Below, one piece after another: positions 1-13,711 of a DNA stretch of 64,000 nt. The stretch covers positions 886,001-950,000 of the forward strand of contig JARHVA010003525.1 of assembly GCA_037957365.1 (NCBI GenBank). Direction: 5' to 3'. Position numbers and translations under genes: made by a program. The notes beneath the pieces were generated by a model, which was not told where the DNA came from, searched no databases, and saw only the letters and a list, made by a program, of their open reading frames with translations. The stretch's first letter is position 1; each line of letters starts with the position of its first letter. Origin of the DNA: Torreya grandis. Its lineage: Eukaryota > Streptophyta > Pinopsida > Cupressales > Taxaceae.

Positions 1-1475
1 TCATCCAAAATGGAGTCAGTATGACCCCAAACCAAGCATTTTAAAATAGCTCTCAGGTTTGTGTTTTTAATAAAACATAGTGATCAATGCCAATTATATA
101 CGATCGACATCAGTAATGTCCAACTAAGATATAACTAATGTCATTTATGCTAATCGATGTTGGTTGAGCCAAGTAATCGATGTGTAAACCCGTGGTAACA
201 AAAAATGGCAAAATAAAGTTAAAAAATCAAATTTCAAGAGTTTTAAAGGTCCAAATGAAGATTTTAAAGATGAAAAATGATATTATTCATGTGTGAGATG
301 TGTCTAGTGCCATTGAGCATGCCATATACGATCTAGGAATTTGACTCAAGAGAGGATGGTTAGTATTGTGTTAGTTCTAAAATGAAAACAAAGTGAAATA
401 AACACAATAATAACATAAAATCTCTAGGCCTAGACACTAAGGAGATATTAGTTAACAATCATGAATGAAACACACAATTAAAATGCAAAAGAAAACTCTT
501 TTACCTTCCTTAGATGCTCCAAAATGCTTGTTGTGGTAGCTTGCTCGGCTTATGCTTCAAGAGGTATTCTTAAATGGAGTGTGGCTACCTTAATCTCCTC
601 TTAGAAACTTTGGCTTATGGCTTGGATTATCTTAGAATTAATTTTACATTATAACACTAGTTTTTTGAAGCTTTTGGAACCAATCTTTCATTATAACCTT
701 GCACTAATTAAGCTTAGAAATGATGTTGTGAGGCCTCCTATTTATAGATTTTTGGATTTGATTAGAATCAACCTCAGACATCCATCTCAATATTGAGATG
801 TGCGATTGAGGATTAATTCAATTTTTTGGAATTAAGTTTATAATTATCCTCATCATGGCATTGGAAGAAGGGGTAATTAAGAGGCATGGAGGGCATGAAT
901 TCTGATATTTATGGCATTTATGGCCTAGGGATGTCTTCCTTAGAAATGAGGTCACTTGATGATGAAAATATTGAATATTTATTTCCAAAACAAATTATTC
1001 AACAAGTTTCCAAGGAATTTTTGATTAGGCCTTGATTTGGGTTAATTAGCTCTTAAACATGATTAAGCACTTTATGCACAAATTACTCAAATTGATCAGA
1101 ATACCTTGTTATTAGTACTAAATTTGATTTTATTTGAATTAGAAGTCCACATTAGATGTGTATTCCCATTTAGAATGTTTCCAACAAAAAATAACAAAGA
1201 CACAAGTCTTGTGCAAAATATTTGATAGGAAAGAGTAGTCCAGAGCACGTAGGTGCAAGTTTGGAATTTTAACTTGAAATGAACTAATCAAAGTTAGCTA
1301 GACCATAAATTACATTGCCCCATTTAGGGATACCCTAGCCAAAATAATCACTTGAATAGGTCAGTTTTACATCATTTAACATGTCTTAGTGTTTTTAGGC
1401 CAAATTGTGCATTTTGGGTAGAAATTGGCCAAAAGCCTAATTGGAGGTTATTGGTGGCCATTTTTAGGTGTCTAC
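1..1475. repeat. Unassigned repeat-like DNA, possible LTR edge at 1,475
   Basis: No open frame of note and no recognisable protein. On the minus strand the right edge reads TGTAGACACC (plus-strand GGTGTCTACA at about 1,466-1,475), a TG start of the kind seen at plant LTR 5' ends, and it lies just downstream in sense of the minus-strand gag relic at 1.5-2.8 kb. That would fit the 3' LTR of that element running off the left end of the window. No polypurine tract can be seen at the junction and no second LTR copy was found, so the LTR reading is weak. Confidence 0.25.
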
Positions 1476-1479
1476 ACAT

Positions 1480-2830
1480 GGAAGGTTGGGATGGATCAAA
1501 CTAATGCATAAGGAAATATTGATGCTTAGCTTGGTCAATGGTCTCCTCCAAAGTATGTGGAGAGAGAGATTCTGAACCTGATATTGTAACTTAGGAAAAA
1601 GAGCATTAGTAAATAGATGGAAAAGGTTGTCATATACCATATTATGTTCGCATTTGTTAGACAAGGTCTTCCATCATTTAATGAAATATTTGAAATTTTG
1701 GTCTCAAGTTGCTTATAATTAATAAAATGGGCCAAGGTATTCTCATGAAGATCAATAGTTTGGAACTCTTGGACTAGAGTATTGACTAAATATTCCAAAC
1801 TAGTAATAGAATGAGACTTAAGTTAGTTGTACCAATCTAGAGCATTACCAGTGAGAGTATTGTCTAATAGTTTGGTAGCATTAAAGGTATTTAATTTGAC
1901 CTAGTATTTATATAAATTTCCAAATGTTTTTAAATGAAGAGAAGGATCTGTTGACCTATTATAAGAAATGGTAGGGGTGATACCTCTTATATCGATATTG
2001 CAATTTGAGATGGAAGAGGCCTATTTGAAGATGTTTGATTGTATTATTGATAAGAGAATTTTGAGGGATAAGATTACCATGGGATACTCAAATAAGAGGT
2101 GGGGGAACATTTTGGTTATGATTTCCCCATAGAATCTATTGAGGGTGGATTTTAAGATGGATAAGGTTATTTTGAATTTACATCATTTAATTTGCATTGT
2201 TAACTTGAAAAGCATTACTTTGATTAAGAGTTTGTAATAAGAGTTGATGGGTTTGAGTTGTATTAGTTTTTGAAGCATTATAATTGGTAGTAGTGGCATA
2301 ATTTTATTGTGTGGTAAAAGATGGAATAGTATAGGGATGATAAGGAATAACACTAGAGGTATGATTACCATTGGTAGAAAATGATGCACTAGTGGAAGAA
2401 TTGTGAAGAGTGGGTCTTGGAAGAGGCCCACTAAATGTAGAACCTATCATGTTAGTAGAGATAATAGGTATGGAGGATAATAAGTAAATAAGATAATATC
2501 CCCAAATCTATGTGAGATCATGGGAGAAGGTGAATGAGTCTCCTCAACTTGACCACTTATCATGAGTTGGTAAATAGTTAAAGGATCCTTTCCTCAATGT
2601 TGAGGAAACTCGGTGATGAAGAAGAGCATTTTTGGTGTATACTCTAATTTAGGTTGATCTTCAAGTGAGAAGAGAGGTTTGTGAAGTGAATAATAATGAG
2701 GAGGGGTCCCATAGTTTATTGTGTGAGTGGATATATGAATATTACTTTCATCTAGGATAAGAGTCATAAACTGCTTATAGGATAACCTATTAGGGTTGGT
2801 AAGACTCATCATATCCATTGAGTTTAACTA
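1480..2830 (-). pseudogene. Degenerate retroelement gag (Ty3/gypsy-like)
   Basis: Three open stretches on the minus strand (2,818-2,594, 2,431-2,183, 1,798-1,535) share one reading frame over about 428 codons, broken by stops only. The distal stretch has the look of a capsid region: a short block before it reads LTGNALDWYN, followed by EYLVNTLVQEFQTIDLHENT, resembling the 'A..W...L..........F' pattern of plant retrotransposon gag, where a conserved Trp precedes a helix. The middle is rich in Pro, His and Asn, a typical low-complexity linker. No zinc knuckle and no pol follow; the frame ends against the possible LTR edge at 1,475. I assign gag by pattern only. The family is uncertain and the gene is dead. 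Confidence 0.5.
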
Positions 2831-2992
2831 AGTGTTGTATTCAAACATGAAACTCATGATGAAGGAGAGAGATTAGGTAAGGAAAAGGTGATGTAAAATA
2901 AAAGAAATACAAATGGATAGGTAAGAGTATAGATTTGACACATTTAACTTAATGCTAGAAATAAGGCCTAAAAACTGAGTTAATAAGGATAC
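2831..2992. other. Upstream of gag relic, nothing recognised
   Basis: Short purine-rich, non-coding stretch directly upstream in sense of the minus-strand gag relic. If the element had a 5' LTR on this side, its PBS should lie here or somewhat further right; I found no TGG-starting PBS on the minus strand. Confidence 0.3.
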
Positions 2993-5615
2993 ATAATCGA
3001 TAGGGTTAACCTAGTACTGTAACTTGAGATAGAAAATAACTTGATAAGGATAAAAATTTGATAGGGTCAACATAGGAATGTAACTTGAGAGGTAGAAATG
3101 AATATTGGATCGATCAGGTCAACTCAGTACTATAGGTAGGGGGAATATATAGTATGTAAGAGATTATGTCGAATAAAATGATAATGTACTAAAAACATGA
3201 TTTTTTTTGTAATGTACTTTGAAAATAATAAATATAAGTAAACACATAATTAATTGGGTTAATGAGAATGATATAATTTAAGCACATAACACAAAACCTT
3301 GCACCAATGCTAGCCAATGCAAGTTTTTATAATACAACATACAATGAGCAAGCAGTCAACTAAAAAGTAAGTGCTAACTAAGTGTTCATCCTGAATGTTT
3401 TTAGATTATAATAAAGTGTTATTTCAAGTGTCATAAGTAAGTTGGTTGATAGTATGGAATTAAAAATAAATCTATAGATTTTTTTAGGACATTTAGGTTG
3501 AAAGGAAACTGTGTTAGCAATGGTATTGGATTGGTATTGGGGCCTACCGAATCACTGCATAATCCTATAAAGATAAGGGTGTCAAGTGCTTTGCCAATAT
3601 ATACCATTCACCATGTATTTATACTTGGCCAAAACACCAAGTTGAATTCCCCTTGGTGATAAAATCCAAGTAGGTAGGCCTTGGGTATACAAATGTTTAA
3701 ATGCATTTTAAAATTATGTGATTTGCTACTATGTGCAAGAAATATAAAAATAGTGTAACGAAATGATATATTAAAAAACTATGAAATTAGACTAGACAAA
3801 TGTTTAAATGCATTTTGAAATTATGTGATTTGGTAGTGTGTGTAATAAAGATAAAAATAATGCAACTAAACAATATATTGAAAAACTACCTAATTAGACT
3901 ATGTGATCTACTCTAAACATGCAAACAATTAAAATTGAAAGTGTGAAGTAATTACTAGCATATAATTGTTAGTTCCTAATTTGAAACATAGTAAAATTTT
4001 TATTTAGATGATATTGTATGAAAAAATTGTAGAATAGATTAAAAAATGTCACTATTGTACTATAGAAGTAGGGGTATTTAAGAACTAAGTCAACCAGGTC
4101 GACCTAGTCTTTAGACAAAAGGCAAAATATATAATTAGGCCACCCAGGTCAACCTAGTTTATTATATGATCGTAGTTTGAAAGATTGAAAACTTTGAAAA
4201 ATATAATTGTAAGGAAGAACTAAAATGAAAAATAAAGAGAGAAATGAACTTTAGTGGGTTGGAAGATGCTGAGCAATGTGAAATTCTTTTTGAAGTTTCT
4301 TGAATGTTTACTTGTAAATTCTTCCAACTATGTCGATTGGGTCAACCTGGTTCTACAATTCTCTATTTTCCAAAGCCTGTTAAGATGACTATACTAACTT
4401 GGTCGACTTAGTATGTTTTTTGGAAGTTGTCTAGAATAATATCAACCTGTTCAACCTAGTTTTCTATCTAGAAGTGAATAAGAGTACTATGTTGACCTAT
4501 TTGACCTAGTAACCTATATCTAATGAAGACCTACACAAAAAGAATAGAATCATTTTTGATGCAATTTATGTGTTAAATCTATGCATAAAAGTTAGAAACT
4601 ATACTGACCTATCGACCTAGTATTGTAAATATAGAAAAATAATAAATAAAATGAAAAATGTGAAAGAAAACTTGAAAGGGTTAGATTCAAATTAGGCTTA
4701 TAAGAATGTAAGTAATAAAAAATGCATTAAATCTATAAATACATCTTAGTTCAGAGAAGATAGATCTTACTTACACTTCTGATTGGGGATACATTAGATA
4801 ATCAAGAACATGACCAATATGTGGATCCACTAGACCCAATTAGGGGATCTCTTATCACAATAATATCACTAGGGAGGGTTCTAAAGCCTCTAGTCAAGAA
4901 AAAACATGCAATAACCCTAATTAAGTCCCATGTTTTCATATTCAGTATACTAATAAAAATTAAATCAAAGTCTAATCTAGAGCTCACCAAAGCTTATGGT
5001 ATAAAGTGGGGGGTAATAAATAATAAAATTAAACATGCATAAATGAGATATACTCATGTCAATGTATATGAAATCCTAATGCACATAAGAGAAGTATAAA
5101 TGCATATATATCTACTCTTATAAAGGAGGAACAAAGTTAGGAATACTTACCTTTGAAGATGAATCCACTGAGCCTCAATCGCTCCCTTGGCCAAGGTGCT
5201 TTGCAAGAAGTTGTTGTGGTATGTAAGGATGACAAGGATAAATAATCTCTAGGATACACAACCTATCATTGCATCTAAAAGACTTCTCCACAAGATAAAA
5301 TGTGTATCTCTAAAAAAATTATGAAACCCTAAGATTGTTCCTCAAGTAGAATGGTGGATAAGTAAATGTGTAATAGATCTTACTTATTATTCTCTTATTT
5401 AAATAATGGAGAAATGATCCTATATATATAGGTGGATTTAACCCTAATCCATTCTAAAATTTTTGGCTAATAGGTTTGACCCAGTCAACCTAGTATCATT
5501 ATTTACAAAAACTAACTAGGTCATGGGATAGGTCAGCCAAGAGCTAACCTAGACCCTAAATGAGTTTCATCAATAATATTACAATGTTGACCTAGTCGAC
5601 CTACTAATGTAAACT
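2993..5615. repeat. Non-coding repeat with about 13 dispersed GTCGACCTAGT-like motifs
   Basis: The stretch has no coding frame of note but repeats a short motif, close to GTCGACCWGGTCGACCTAGT in idealised form, at about 2,996, 3,057, 3,110, 4,088, 4,138, 4,332, 4,400, 4,440, 4,492, 4,600, 5,470, 5,520 and 5,585. Spacing is irregular. Many copies are degraded at the CG dinucleotides (TCGACC against TCAACC or TTGACC). One of the clearest copies, at 4,088-4,107, reads AAGTCAACCAGGTCGACCTA. The region probably belongs to an LTR or untranslated part of an old retroelement. No terminal boundary or second copy could be fixed inside the window. Confidence 0.5.
3691..3904. repeat. 107-bp tandem duplication, two copies
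   Basis: A unit beginning AAATGTTTAAATGCATTTT at 3,691 is repeated from 3,798, a period of 107 bp; both copies end in a TTAGACT-like sequence. The copies differ by scattered substitutions, so the duplication is not recent. It contains no coding frame. Confidence 0.75.
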
Positions 5616-5970
5616 ATTGAAAGGGGTTTTAGGTTAGGGAAATGGGTACTAAAGGTTGTAAAATACTAGAGGAGTGTAAAAAAGAGAATAAAAAGCTTAT
5701 GGGAATGGTTTTCAATTAATAAGTGTGTAGATAAAAAGTGGTAAAAGGGACAATAATGATGTAAAGCCCCAATGGTCTACCCACCCCTTTCTTGGTGCAC
5801 CCCTTAAGTCATGCACTCAGAGAGATTGAGAATCAACAGGTTCTTCAAAGATAGAGAGTGTAAGTAATTGATAAAATTTTGAAAATATTATGTATACAAA
5901 TCTCAACTTCTTGAATAATGCATAGTCTGTCTCAAACCCCTTATTTATAATATCAAAATTAAGTAATGAA
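5616..5970. other. Nothing recognised
   Basis: Low-complexity AT-rich DNA with a short C-rich patch near 5,765-5,810 (CCCCAATGGTCTACCCACCC). I see no coding frame, repeat partner or RNA gene. Confidence 0.3.
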
Positions 5971-6745
5971 GGATTCAAAATATTAATAGCTTAAGTCATC
6001 AATATTTATTTCTTAGCTTTTGAGCTCTTGAATTTAACTGCTAAATCTTCTATCTTAGTTAATCTATCCTTTGTAAAATTTACAACTGTAATATTTCTTC
6101 ATTGGTTCTATAAATAGTGCCTTCAACATCTTGTTTGAAGTTGTCTACAACCATCTAAAGAAGATTTTAAAAATTATGTATTTTAACCAACTCTCCTATA
6201 GGGGTTATCACATTAGGTAACCCTCATATCTACCAAAATTTATAAATTTTCCCTCCTTATGAGTGAGGAAATTCTCTAGTAGGGTCTTCATTTTATTATG
6301 CCATTTAAGGAAAGAATCCATTCTTGCCATTACATAATTTAAGAACCAAGAAGCATCCATACTAGTAATAATATAAAATTGATTAAAATAATTAGTCTTG
6401 GAACACTAGACCAAAAAATTCAATCTCCTTTCCATTTTTTTCATCTCATTCCAAAATGTGACTATAGCTACCCTATTCAACTGGCTCCCTACCTAGGAAA
6501 CCCTAACCTTATACAAAATACTATAGAACTTGGTTGATGCACTCTATATAATAGTAATAATTTCTTGAGGTGATTATATAATTTGGCTCTAATGTGACCT
6601 CTTCAAGTCATCTTATTTACTTTGAAACATATCTTTCATTGTTTCCCTTGTATAATCCATAAAAGAATCAAAATTCTCTATATACTCAGTGGGGCCATCC
6701 AAAATTTTCTTTGACTCCTTGGTTAAATGGAAAATATTCTACCTT
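5970..6745 (-). pseudogene. Decayed coding-like relic of unknown function
   Basis: Read on the minus strand from about 6,745 down to 5,970, one frame gives some 250 codons with about ten stops, fewer than expected by chance in DNA this AT-rich. Amino-acid use looks protein-like, with stretches such as DGPTEYIENFDSFMDYTRET at the start and MDASWFLNYVMARMDSFLKW in the middle. I do not recognise a family and no catalytic or zinc motif can be seen. By position it could be part of the same minus-strand retroelement as the relic at 8.85-9.6 kb, but nothing proves a link. It could also be a chance frame. Confidence 0.3.
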
Positions 6746-8849
6746 TATTTGAACCCCACCTCTTCCTTAGTTCTTATTTTCATCGTATTCCTCTTCCTTA
6801 CCCTTTGAATAGTCCTACTCTATTTATCAAATTGAGTGGAAATTATGGGAAGCTTTATTATAACCAAATTCTACTTATCATCCCTTGCACCTTACATTTC
6901 ATTTACCCATTAAGGAATAATTAGTTCTCCCATTTCAATATTTTGGTTTAGTTTTGAGGATTAGGATAAGGTGGAGTCATTAGAGGTGGTGTAATCATGG
7001 GGATTCTAAGGATGCACTTATATAAATAAGAAACTAGAGGGGTGGATGAATAACCCTCTCCCATGGAGATGTTTCCTTCATAGGTGTAACTTCAGTCAAA
7101 ATTCTGGTCAAGCCCATAATAAATTTACAATCATTATTTATAAGGGCATGGATAATGGTTGTGGTATGGGGAGTTCTAATTGGGCAGACCTTTTCTTGGG
7201 GAGTAGTGTAATTTGAGGATTAAAAATAGATACAAGGACCAAATAATCAAAATGAACTAATTTTGGAGTCCTTATTAGCTTTGGAGATTAAAAAAGAATA
7301 ATCAAATTAATAACACTAATCAAACTAGATAAAATATACCCAATAATGGCTAGGGGTATAAGTTTAACTAAATTAATATTAGAAAATAAATAAATAACAT
7401 AAGAAACTACCTTGTTTAGGCTTTTGCTTTGTTTTGGTGTGAGGACCTGATGTTTTGACACATCAGGATATGCTTCCTTCAATTTCTATTCTCCTAGGCT
7501 CAATGTCTTGGCATTTTTAATCTCAAATTCTTCACCATCTAGTTCTTAATATATATGATAATCAACCAAGGATAATACATGACTGAGATCCTCTTATTTT
7601 GTTTATTTGATTACATCTAGTGCTTCCTTTGCTTATTATTCCTCCTCTTCTATGACTGGAAGACCAAGTGATGGTATTTATTCTAGTTATTTAACTTTAG
7701 ATGGAGGGAAATATTATTTATGCTTCCTCTAGTGTGGGAAAATGGGTGGAGTGGAAGGTGGATAATATGGGGGATAACTATAGGAGTAAAAGTGATAATA
7801 GGTATGACTCAAGATGGTGGTGAGGGAGTAATAGATGTGATGAATGGTGCTAAGATGGTTTTGAAAGACAAGGATATTGCTTGGGAAGACTTAGGGTATT
7901 AGGGAAAACTAGGGGTAGTAAGAATAGATAAGAAAGTAGTTTGGAGAAAATATATAGGACTTAACTGGGAGACTATTGTGAGAGGTGGTAATGGTGTCAT
8001 TACTAAGTAGATCCTCCTTTATTCCCTTAAAGAAGTAGCTAACCTATGCCTTGTAGTGGTCATCTCCAAATTTTAAATATTGGTTGCCACTAATGTATAA
8101 GATACTTGGGGACCTGTGAAACCCCTTAGAATTTACCTCTTGATTTGACGGTTTGATTCTCTTTTAGTGTCAAAATCATCTAGTTCCTAATTTTAATGCT
8201 CTTTTAAAAGGTAAGGAGGTCTATCCTATTACTCCATGACAATCAGGTGGTTTGAAGACTAGTGATGGATCCTACAGATTATGACTTTCCCTTAGTTACC
8301 TTTTGATGATACTTAAGGGCTTATGCCCAAACTATGGCTATCAGTTTATTTCTCATTTTCATCAAGCATTCAATATCATCTAATATATTTAGAAAGACTG
8401 TGTCATGTTCATATTCCTCATGACCATAAAAACCCTATACATTCTTCTTCTCCTTTACTATAGGAGATACCACTTTACCATGTTCTTGGGGTCTTATTAT
8501 ATGAAAGGTGCCACCTATAAATTGTACTAATTATAGGACTTAAAAACAATAAGAAAATGTCACTTGATAACATATTTTATTATCTAATTCTTAGAGAAGT
8601 TTTAAAATATTAGGACACATGTCTTTGATCCATTTCCTCATCAATGTTGTTAAAAATTTGGTATGCAATTTCTTATTCTGATATGTGATCTAGAACATGG
8701 TGTGGTAGTATTAAGGGAGTGGTACTTGTTCCTTATAACATGATAACATTAAAATTAGGGTAGTATCAATAGTCTCTTATTTTATTCATGCTTTTTGTTA
8801 TATTTTCTAGTAATCTAGTCATTACATTGCCCTATATAGTCTGAAATAT
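6746..8849. other. Spacer between two minus-strand relics
   Basis: Mostly non-coding. On the minus strand a Pro, Ser, Thr and Ile-rich low-complexity stretch can be read at about 7,900-7,700, and short open pieces at about 8,480-8,300 (for example FLNILDDIECLMKMRNKLIA) suggest further decayed coding sequence connecting the two flanking relics. Frames are broken too often to call a gene. The plus-strand frame at 7,720-7,902 is Gly and Trp-rich and appears to be the shadow of the minus-strand Pro and Ser-rich stretch. Confidence 0.25.
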
Positions 8850-9625
8850 TCAAGGATAGAACCCTTTGCATATAATATTTATTTCATTTTTGTATCTATT
8901 TAAAAATATTAAAGAGTAGTCTTCTTGACCATAGGGCTTATATACCATGCCCATGACTACATCTAATAAGTATGACATCATATAGAAATTTATTTCAGTT
9001 ACTCTTTGATAAGGATGAAGGAGAAATGAATTTAGTTTATAACTGATAACTTCCCCTATTTCAAATAGTTTTTTGAATGTTAGGATTATATATAATAGTG
9101 TAACCCATTCAACCTAGATGTTTGCAAGACTAGGAAAACCATACAACCTATTTAGTAAGGCCATATCTATCCTAATTCCAAGTCTAAATTTAATGATGAA
9201 ATTAGATGAGATAACACATTTAGGATTCATCCTTTTGTATTTATCAATACATTGTTTTAACTTCCCATCTATTGTGCTATGCTCAAGCCAAATATTGGCT
9301 AAAACCTGGTTATAAGTAGTTTTAGGTAAGAGGAGTCTAAGATATCTATTGAATGCCCTACTAAATATGTGTACAATAACATTATTAACCTTTATAACAT
9401 GAAATATATCTCCAAAAATAATTTCATTAACAAATAAAAATTTGAGTATGTCAATGCAAGACATTACCTCAAGTTTGGATACAACTTTGTGGAGGCCTTG
9501 TTCCTTGATTGGCATGAGGTCATCTTTTCCTTGGGAGATAGTTGGTCCTTGATAGAATATTTTTTTACTAACTCAACCTCTTCTTAGAGCACTAAGTAAT
9601 GTATGAATTTGAAATATAATGTGCT
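8850..9625 (-). pseudogene. Unknown protein relic, long frame with one stop
   Basis: On the minus strand a frame from 9,515 runs 133 codons to a TAG at 9,114-9,116 and then continues for 87 more codons to a TGA near 8,850: about 221 codons with a single internal stop, unusual in such AT-rich DNA. Upstream of 9,515 the reading continues in another frame (block EVELVKKYSIKDQLSPKEKM, about 9,585-9,520), implying one frameshift. The protein is hydrophobic-basic with no clear membrane helix, zinc finger or DDE motif; a central part reads HSTIDGKLKQCIDKYKRMNP. I do not recognise it. An extra ORF of a retroelement or a diverged gag are possibilities. The single stop argues for coding origin, not for present function. 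Confidence 0.5.
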
Positions 9626-10095
9626 CCTCTCAAAAATAGTATCCATGTATTTGATTTATCCTATGAATGTGCATGGAGAGGGAACCCAAGATTGACCTTA
9701 TTTTCTAGAAGAAGCCTTTGTTATTTGATAATTACTATAATTCTATTTGTTAACTGACTGGTTACTTATGTGATTGATCAATGAAGAAATTAGGTATTTT
9801 GGGATGCTAGGGAGCTTGAAAACATGATACTTATATTTAAAGATTAATGACAAAGTGAATCCCCCTTTGCATAGATTTCAAATATATTATTCCCAAGACT
9901 GAGTATTTAATTCATTCATGTGCCATTAATACTAGTAACAAAATTTTCATTTTATTTCCCATTTTAATTTAAAATTGTTACTCAACTTTGGTAGGTTTGT
10001 TTTTTTGCCACATGGTGACATTTAGTTAAGTTCCTATGTTTGATCACTATTTTTTGAATAATTTTCTATTAATCATTGATTGATTATTTTTCCAT
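9626..10095. other. Nothing recognised; left flank of the LARD-like element
   Basis: AT-rich, non-coding. It ends in TCCAT at 10,091-10,095, which I read as the left copy of the target-site duplication of the element that starts at 10,096. Confidence 0.4.
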
Positions 10096-12175
10096 TGTAA
10101 CAACCCCATTGGGGTCAATAAGAAATACGTGATTTTTTTAATAAATTAAACACATAAACCAAAAATAGATTACACCATGAGAATCTATTGAGACCATAAT
10201 AATTACTCAAAGCATGATAATATCAAACAATCATAACACATCACCTATCATTGATCTCTAATATCATGAGAGCACATCATAAAAAAATTATAGAAAGTAA
10301 TAATATTATCTCAGCCACAATTGATACAAGTTTACAACCACCACTACCAATGTACAATAATAAGTAATTAAAACACTTCATGACAATATTAAATAATAAT
10401 TATGATTCATTACAATGTACATATAATATACACGACTCCCATGGATCATAGTTCCCAAACTCAAGTATCTATGGTAATCTCAAGTATCATCTTGATAAGT
10501 AGTAATGCTATGTGGAGGGAGAACATCATCTAAGTGATTTTACACACCAACCATGAACCAACGATCCCTTGCACTAATCCTATTAGGAAATGGCCCTCCC
10601 TTCATGGATGAGTAGATAGTGATGGCATATGAATCTAGAGAGACAAGTAAGTATCCATGTGCTATATGATTTCTAGAAAACTAAACATGTAATGTATCAT
10701 AGAAAACATTCTATTGAAATATATCACACTAACATGTAAATCATACTCATGAAATGATAATGTCTCAATAAACATACTTTCACCCAAAGTTTTATTAATA
10801 ATAAATAATAATGATCTATAGATCAATCAAATTTATACACACCATTTGATTGGACTGCCTTCATCTAGCATTGTGATGCTAGTAAACCAATGAAGTCCAT
10901 CTCACTCCTTTCTCTGTATCAACAATGTAGATTTGTCAAATACAATTCAACCACAAGATTAATTTAATTTAAATCATACTAGCAAACACATCATATAACA
11001 TGATAAACTTAGGAGTAACCCAAACATACATTTATTCCATCAAACACATGAATTAATCTTACATTATTTTCTATCCCATACTATAAATAATGACTATAGT
11101 TTATACCACCCACGTAATTACACATTTAACTACACATTTTTACTACCACAATTAGTTTCTAAATATACTATACCCTATGCTAACCCATATTACCATAGTC
11201 TAGTATTTTAAGACATAACTACTAGTTTTCCACAATAAGTCATATAAAGTAGTCTTAAATACATGGAAACATAAGCTTCTATTCAAGTAACTAGATATAA
11301 TGAAGCAAGTCATAGTTCCCATGGAATACAATAATATACTATCATAATATATGCTACACTCTCAAAGGATGAATACACGTATACATAAACTTCTACCATT
11401 TATCACAAACAAGTTATTCATAGTAATAACCATATACATACTTTAACTCAGTCTAACATAAGTGTGAGTCTAGACATAACAATTACCATACATACCATCT
11501 GGGTGTATCATACATTTATATTATAGTACTCTATGATATCCTATACTATCATAGTTCACATTGCATAAATACACATAACCAAACTTACAATTTCAATAAT
11601 CAAACGACCTACGTACATAATAAAAGTCAAACAAGTATGAGATTATACTACCTAAGTATAACTTAAGTTTAAACTTCCTACTAGCATGCAAAGAAAAATA
11701 ACTTATAAGCACACACCATGATGCACCAATATATGCTAAATACAACCAAACATTGATATATATTAACATTCTCATAATATGTATCACACACAAGTATTCA
11801 ATACTGAATACACATATAACTAACAGTCAATCAATCATTTGTAGAAAAATAGAAAACTCATAAACTTGTTATATCATTTATTTGAACATCTCATTTTATG
11901 TTTTATAATACTATTTAATATGGTTATAGTTTTGATCCCACGGGCACTTAATGACTAGATAAAATCATACTACTATCTACAAGCCTAGGTATATAACATA
12001 ACACAACCATTTACATTATGTAATTATGTTGCATAATTAAATCCAAACTAGTGTTTGCTACATGTTTAAAGGGTTTGAATGCACACATTCATTAAATTAC
12101 ATGTAATTCTTTAACATAGTTCATAATCCAATTGTGGAATTATAACTGTAAGAATAAATCCCTATATATATGTAT

Positions 12176-12292
<117 letters not shown>

Positions 12293-13711
12293 TACTTCTA
12301 ATTAAGTATTTCATTTATAATATGATTTCCATATGCTATGCATGCTAAGAGGTCTCACGCATATGATAAAATTAGTCGTAATTTAATGAAAGACTATGTT
12401 TTAGTCATATATGTGTTTCCCATCTTGTAATAAAGCCATATTATGACATTGATTTACTTATAACTACCTATAAGTTGTTGCAATGGTATATAACACATAC
12501 CACATCACTTTATACTAAATATACCATTTTCCATATTATAACTCAGTGATTTATACATTCCAAATATACACCATATTAGTTATATGATAATGTTTTGTAT
12601 AAAAATGTAGCATTGCAAGATTCTAAATGATAAATCTCACTAAATATGAGACAATTAATACATGATATTCCTTATGGTCTCATAATAAACATATTTATAT
12701 ATGTATCTCGTAACATATAAGAGGAAAATAACTGAAGCTGATTATTTTGTAACAAGAATTCTTATGCTCACCATACAAATCCTCATGGTATATAGATATA
12801 GCTATATATTATGCCATATGTTTTCCATCTACTTATAACATCTCCCCTCAAATATTATTTTAAATGTTATATTATATAAATATCTATATTAATTTTTTCA
12901 CTTATTTTACCATTGGCAGAAGTAATTTGACCATTTGGGATTTTTACATAGGTGACACCATCAACAATACCCACTATTAATGAATCAAATGAAGTTTAAG
13001 GTTTAAAAATTAAACAAACCTATAATTCCATACTAGTTAGAATTATAACAATCCCTTGATAATTATATTTAGTTTAAAAAGGTTATGGCAATGCCATACA
13101 ACTGGCAGCATTAAATTTTTAGTGTCCCATCTAAAATAATAATCTATGATCCAAATATTTAACACATTTGACAAATATAGACTATAATGACCCAAAATAT
13201 TATATAGGTTGGAGTTAGAGTTAATAGGTTTAGTGACTTTGTTAAAATCTAGGTATAGTAATATTTATTAAGACAACTTTTATTTATAAGTAAGCCATGA
13301 ATATTAAACTCGATTGACTTTTTATTGACCCAAAAATGATTTAAATACAACAATGCCATAAATTTAGAGTAGTGACCTCAAGGATTGATCAAATGCTCTC
13401 GACAACTTGACAAATTTTTCATTATATTATATACAACTTCATTTTTTTTAAAGTCTAAAGATTAATATACATTGATTTCAATAAGAAATTCTCTTTTCCT
13501 ATCAATAGGTTGAAGATGAAATAAATGATTTCATAAAACTAAATTTACTAGAAAACACACATCATCGATGCCAAAGTGGTATTGGGATCATAAACTCATA
13601 GTAATTAGAGTATGACAACTTTTAAAATATCATAGACTAGTGATCAATAACAATAGCCTAAATGGGGTAGTAGATATGATTTAACAGTGAATAAATTTTA
13701 TATAGAACTTA

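Noticed and set aside
2993..5615. Repeated GTCGACC motifs as a possible CRISPR array
   Set aside because: Irregular spacing, short and variable repeats, no spacers of constant length, and the DNA is clearly plant nuclear.
7720..7902. Plus-strand frame rich in Gly, Trp and Ile
   Set aside because: Opposite strand of a Pro, Ser and Thr-rich stretch; composition is that of a shadow frame.
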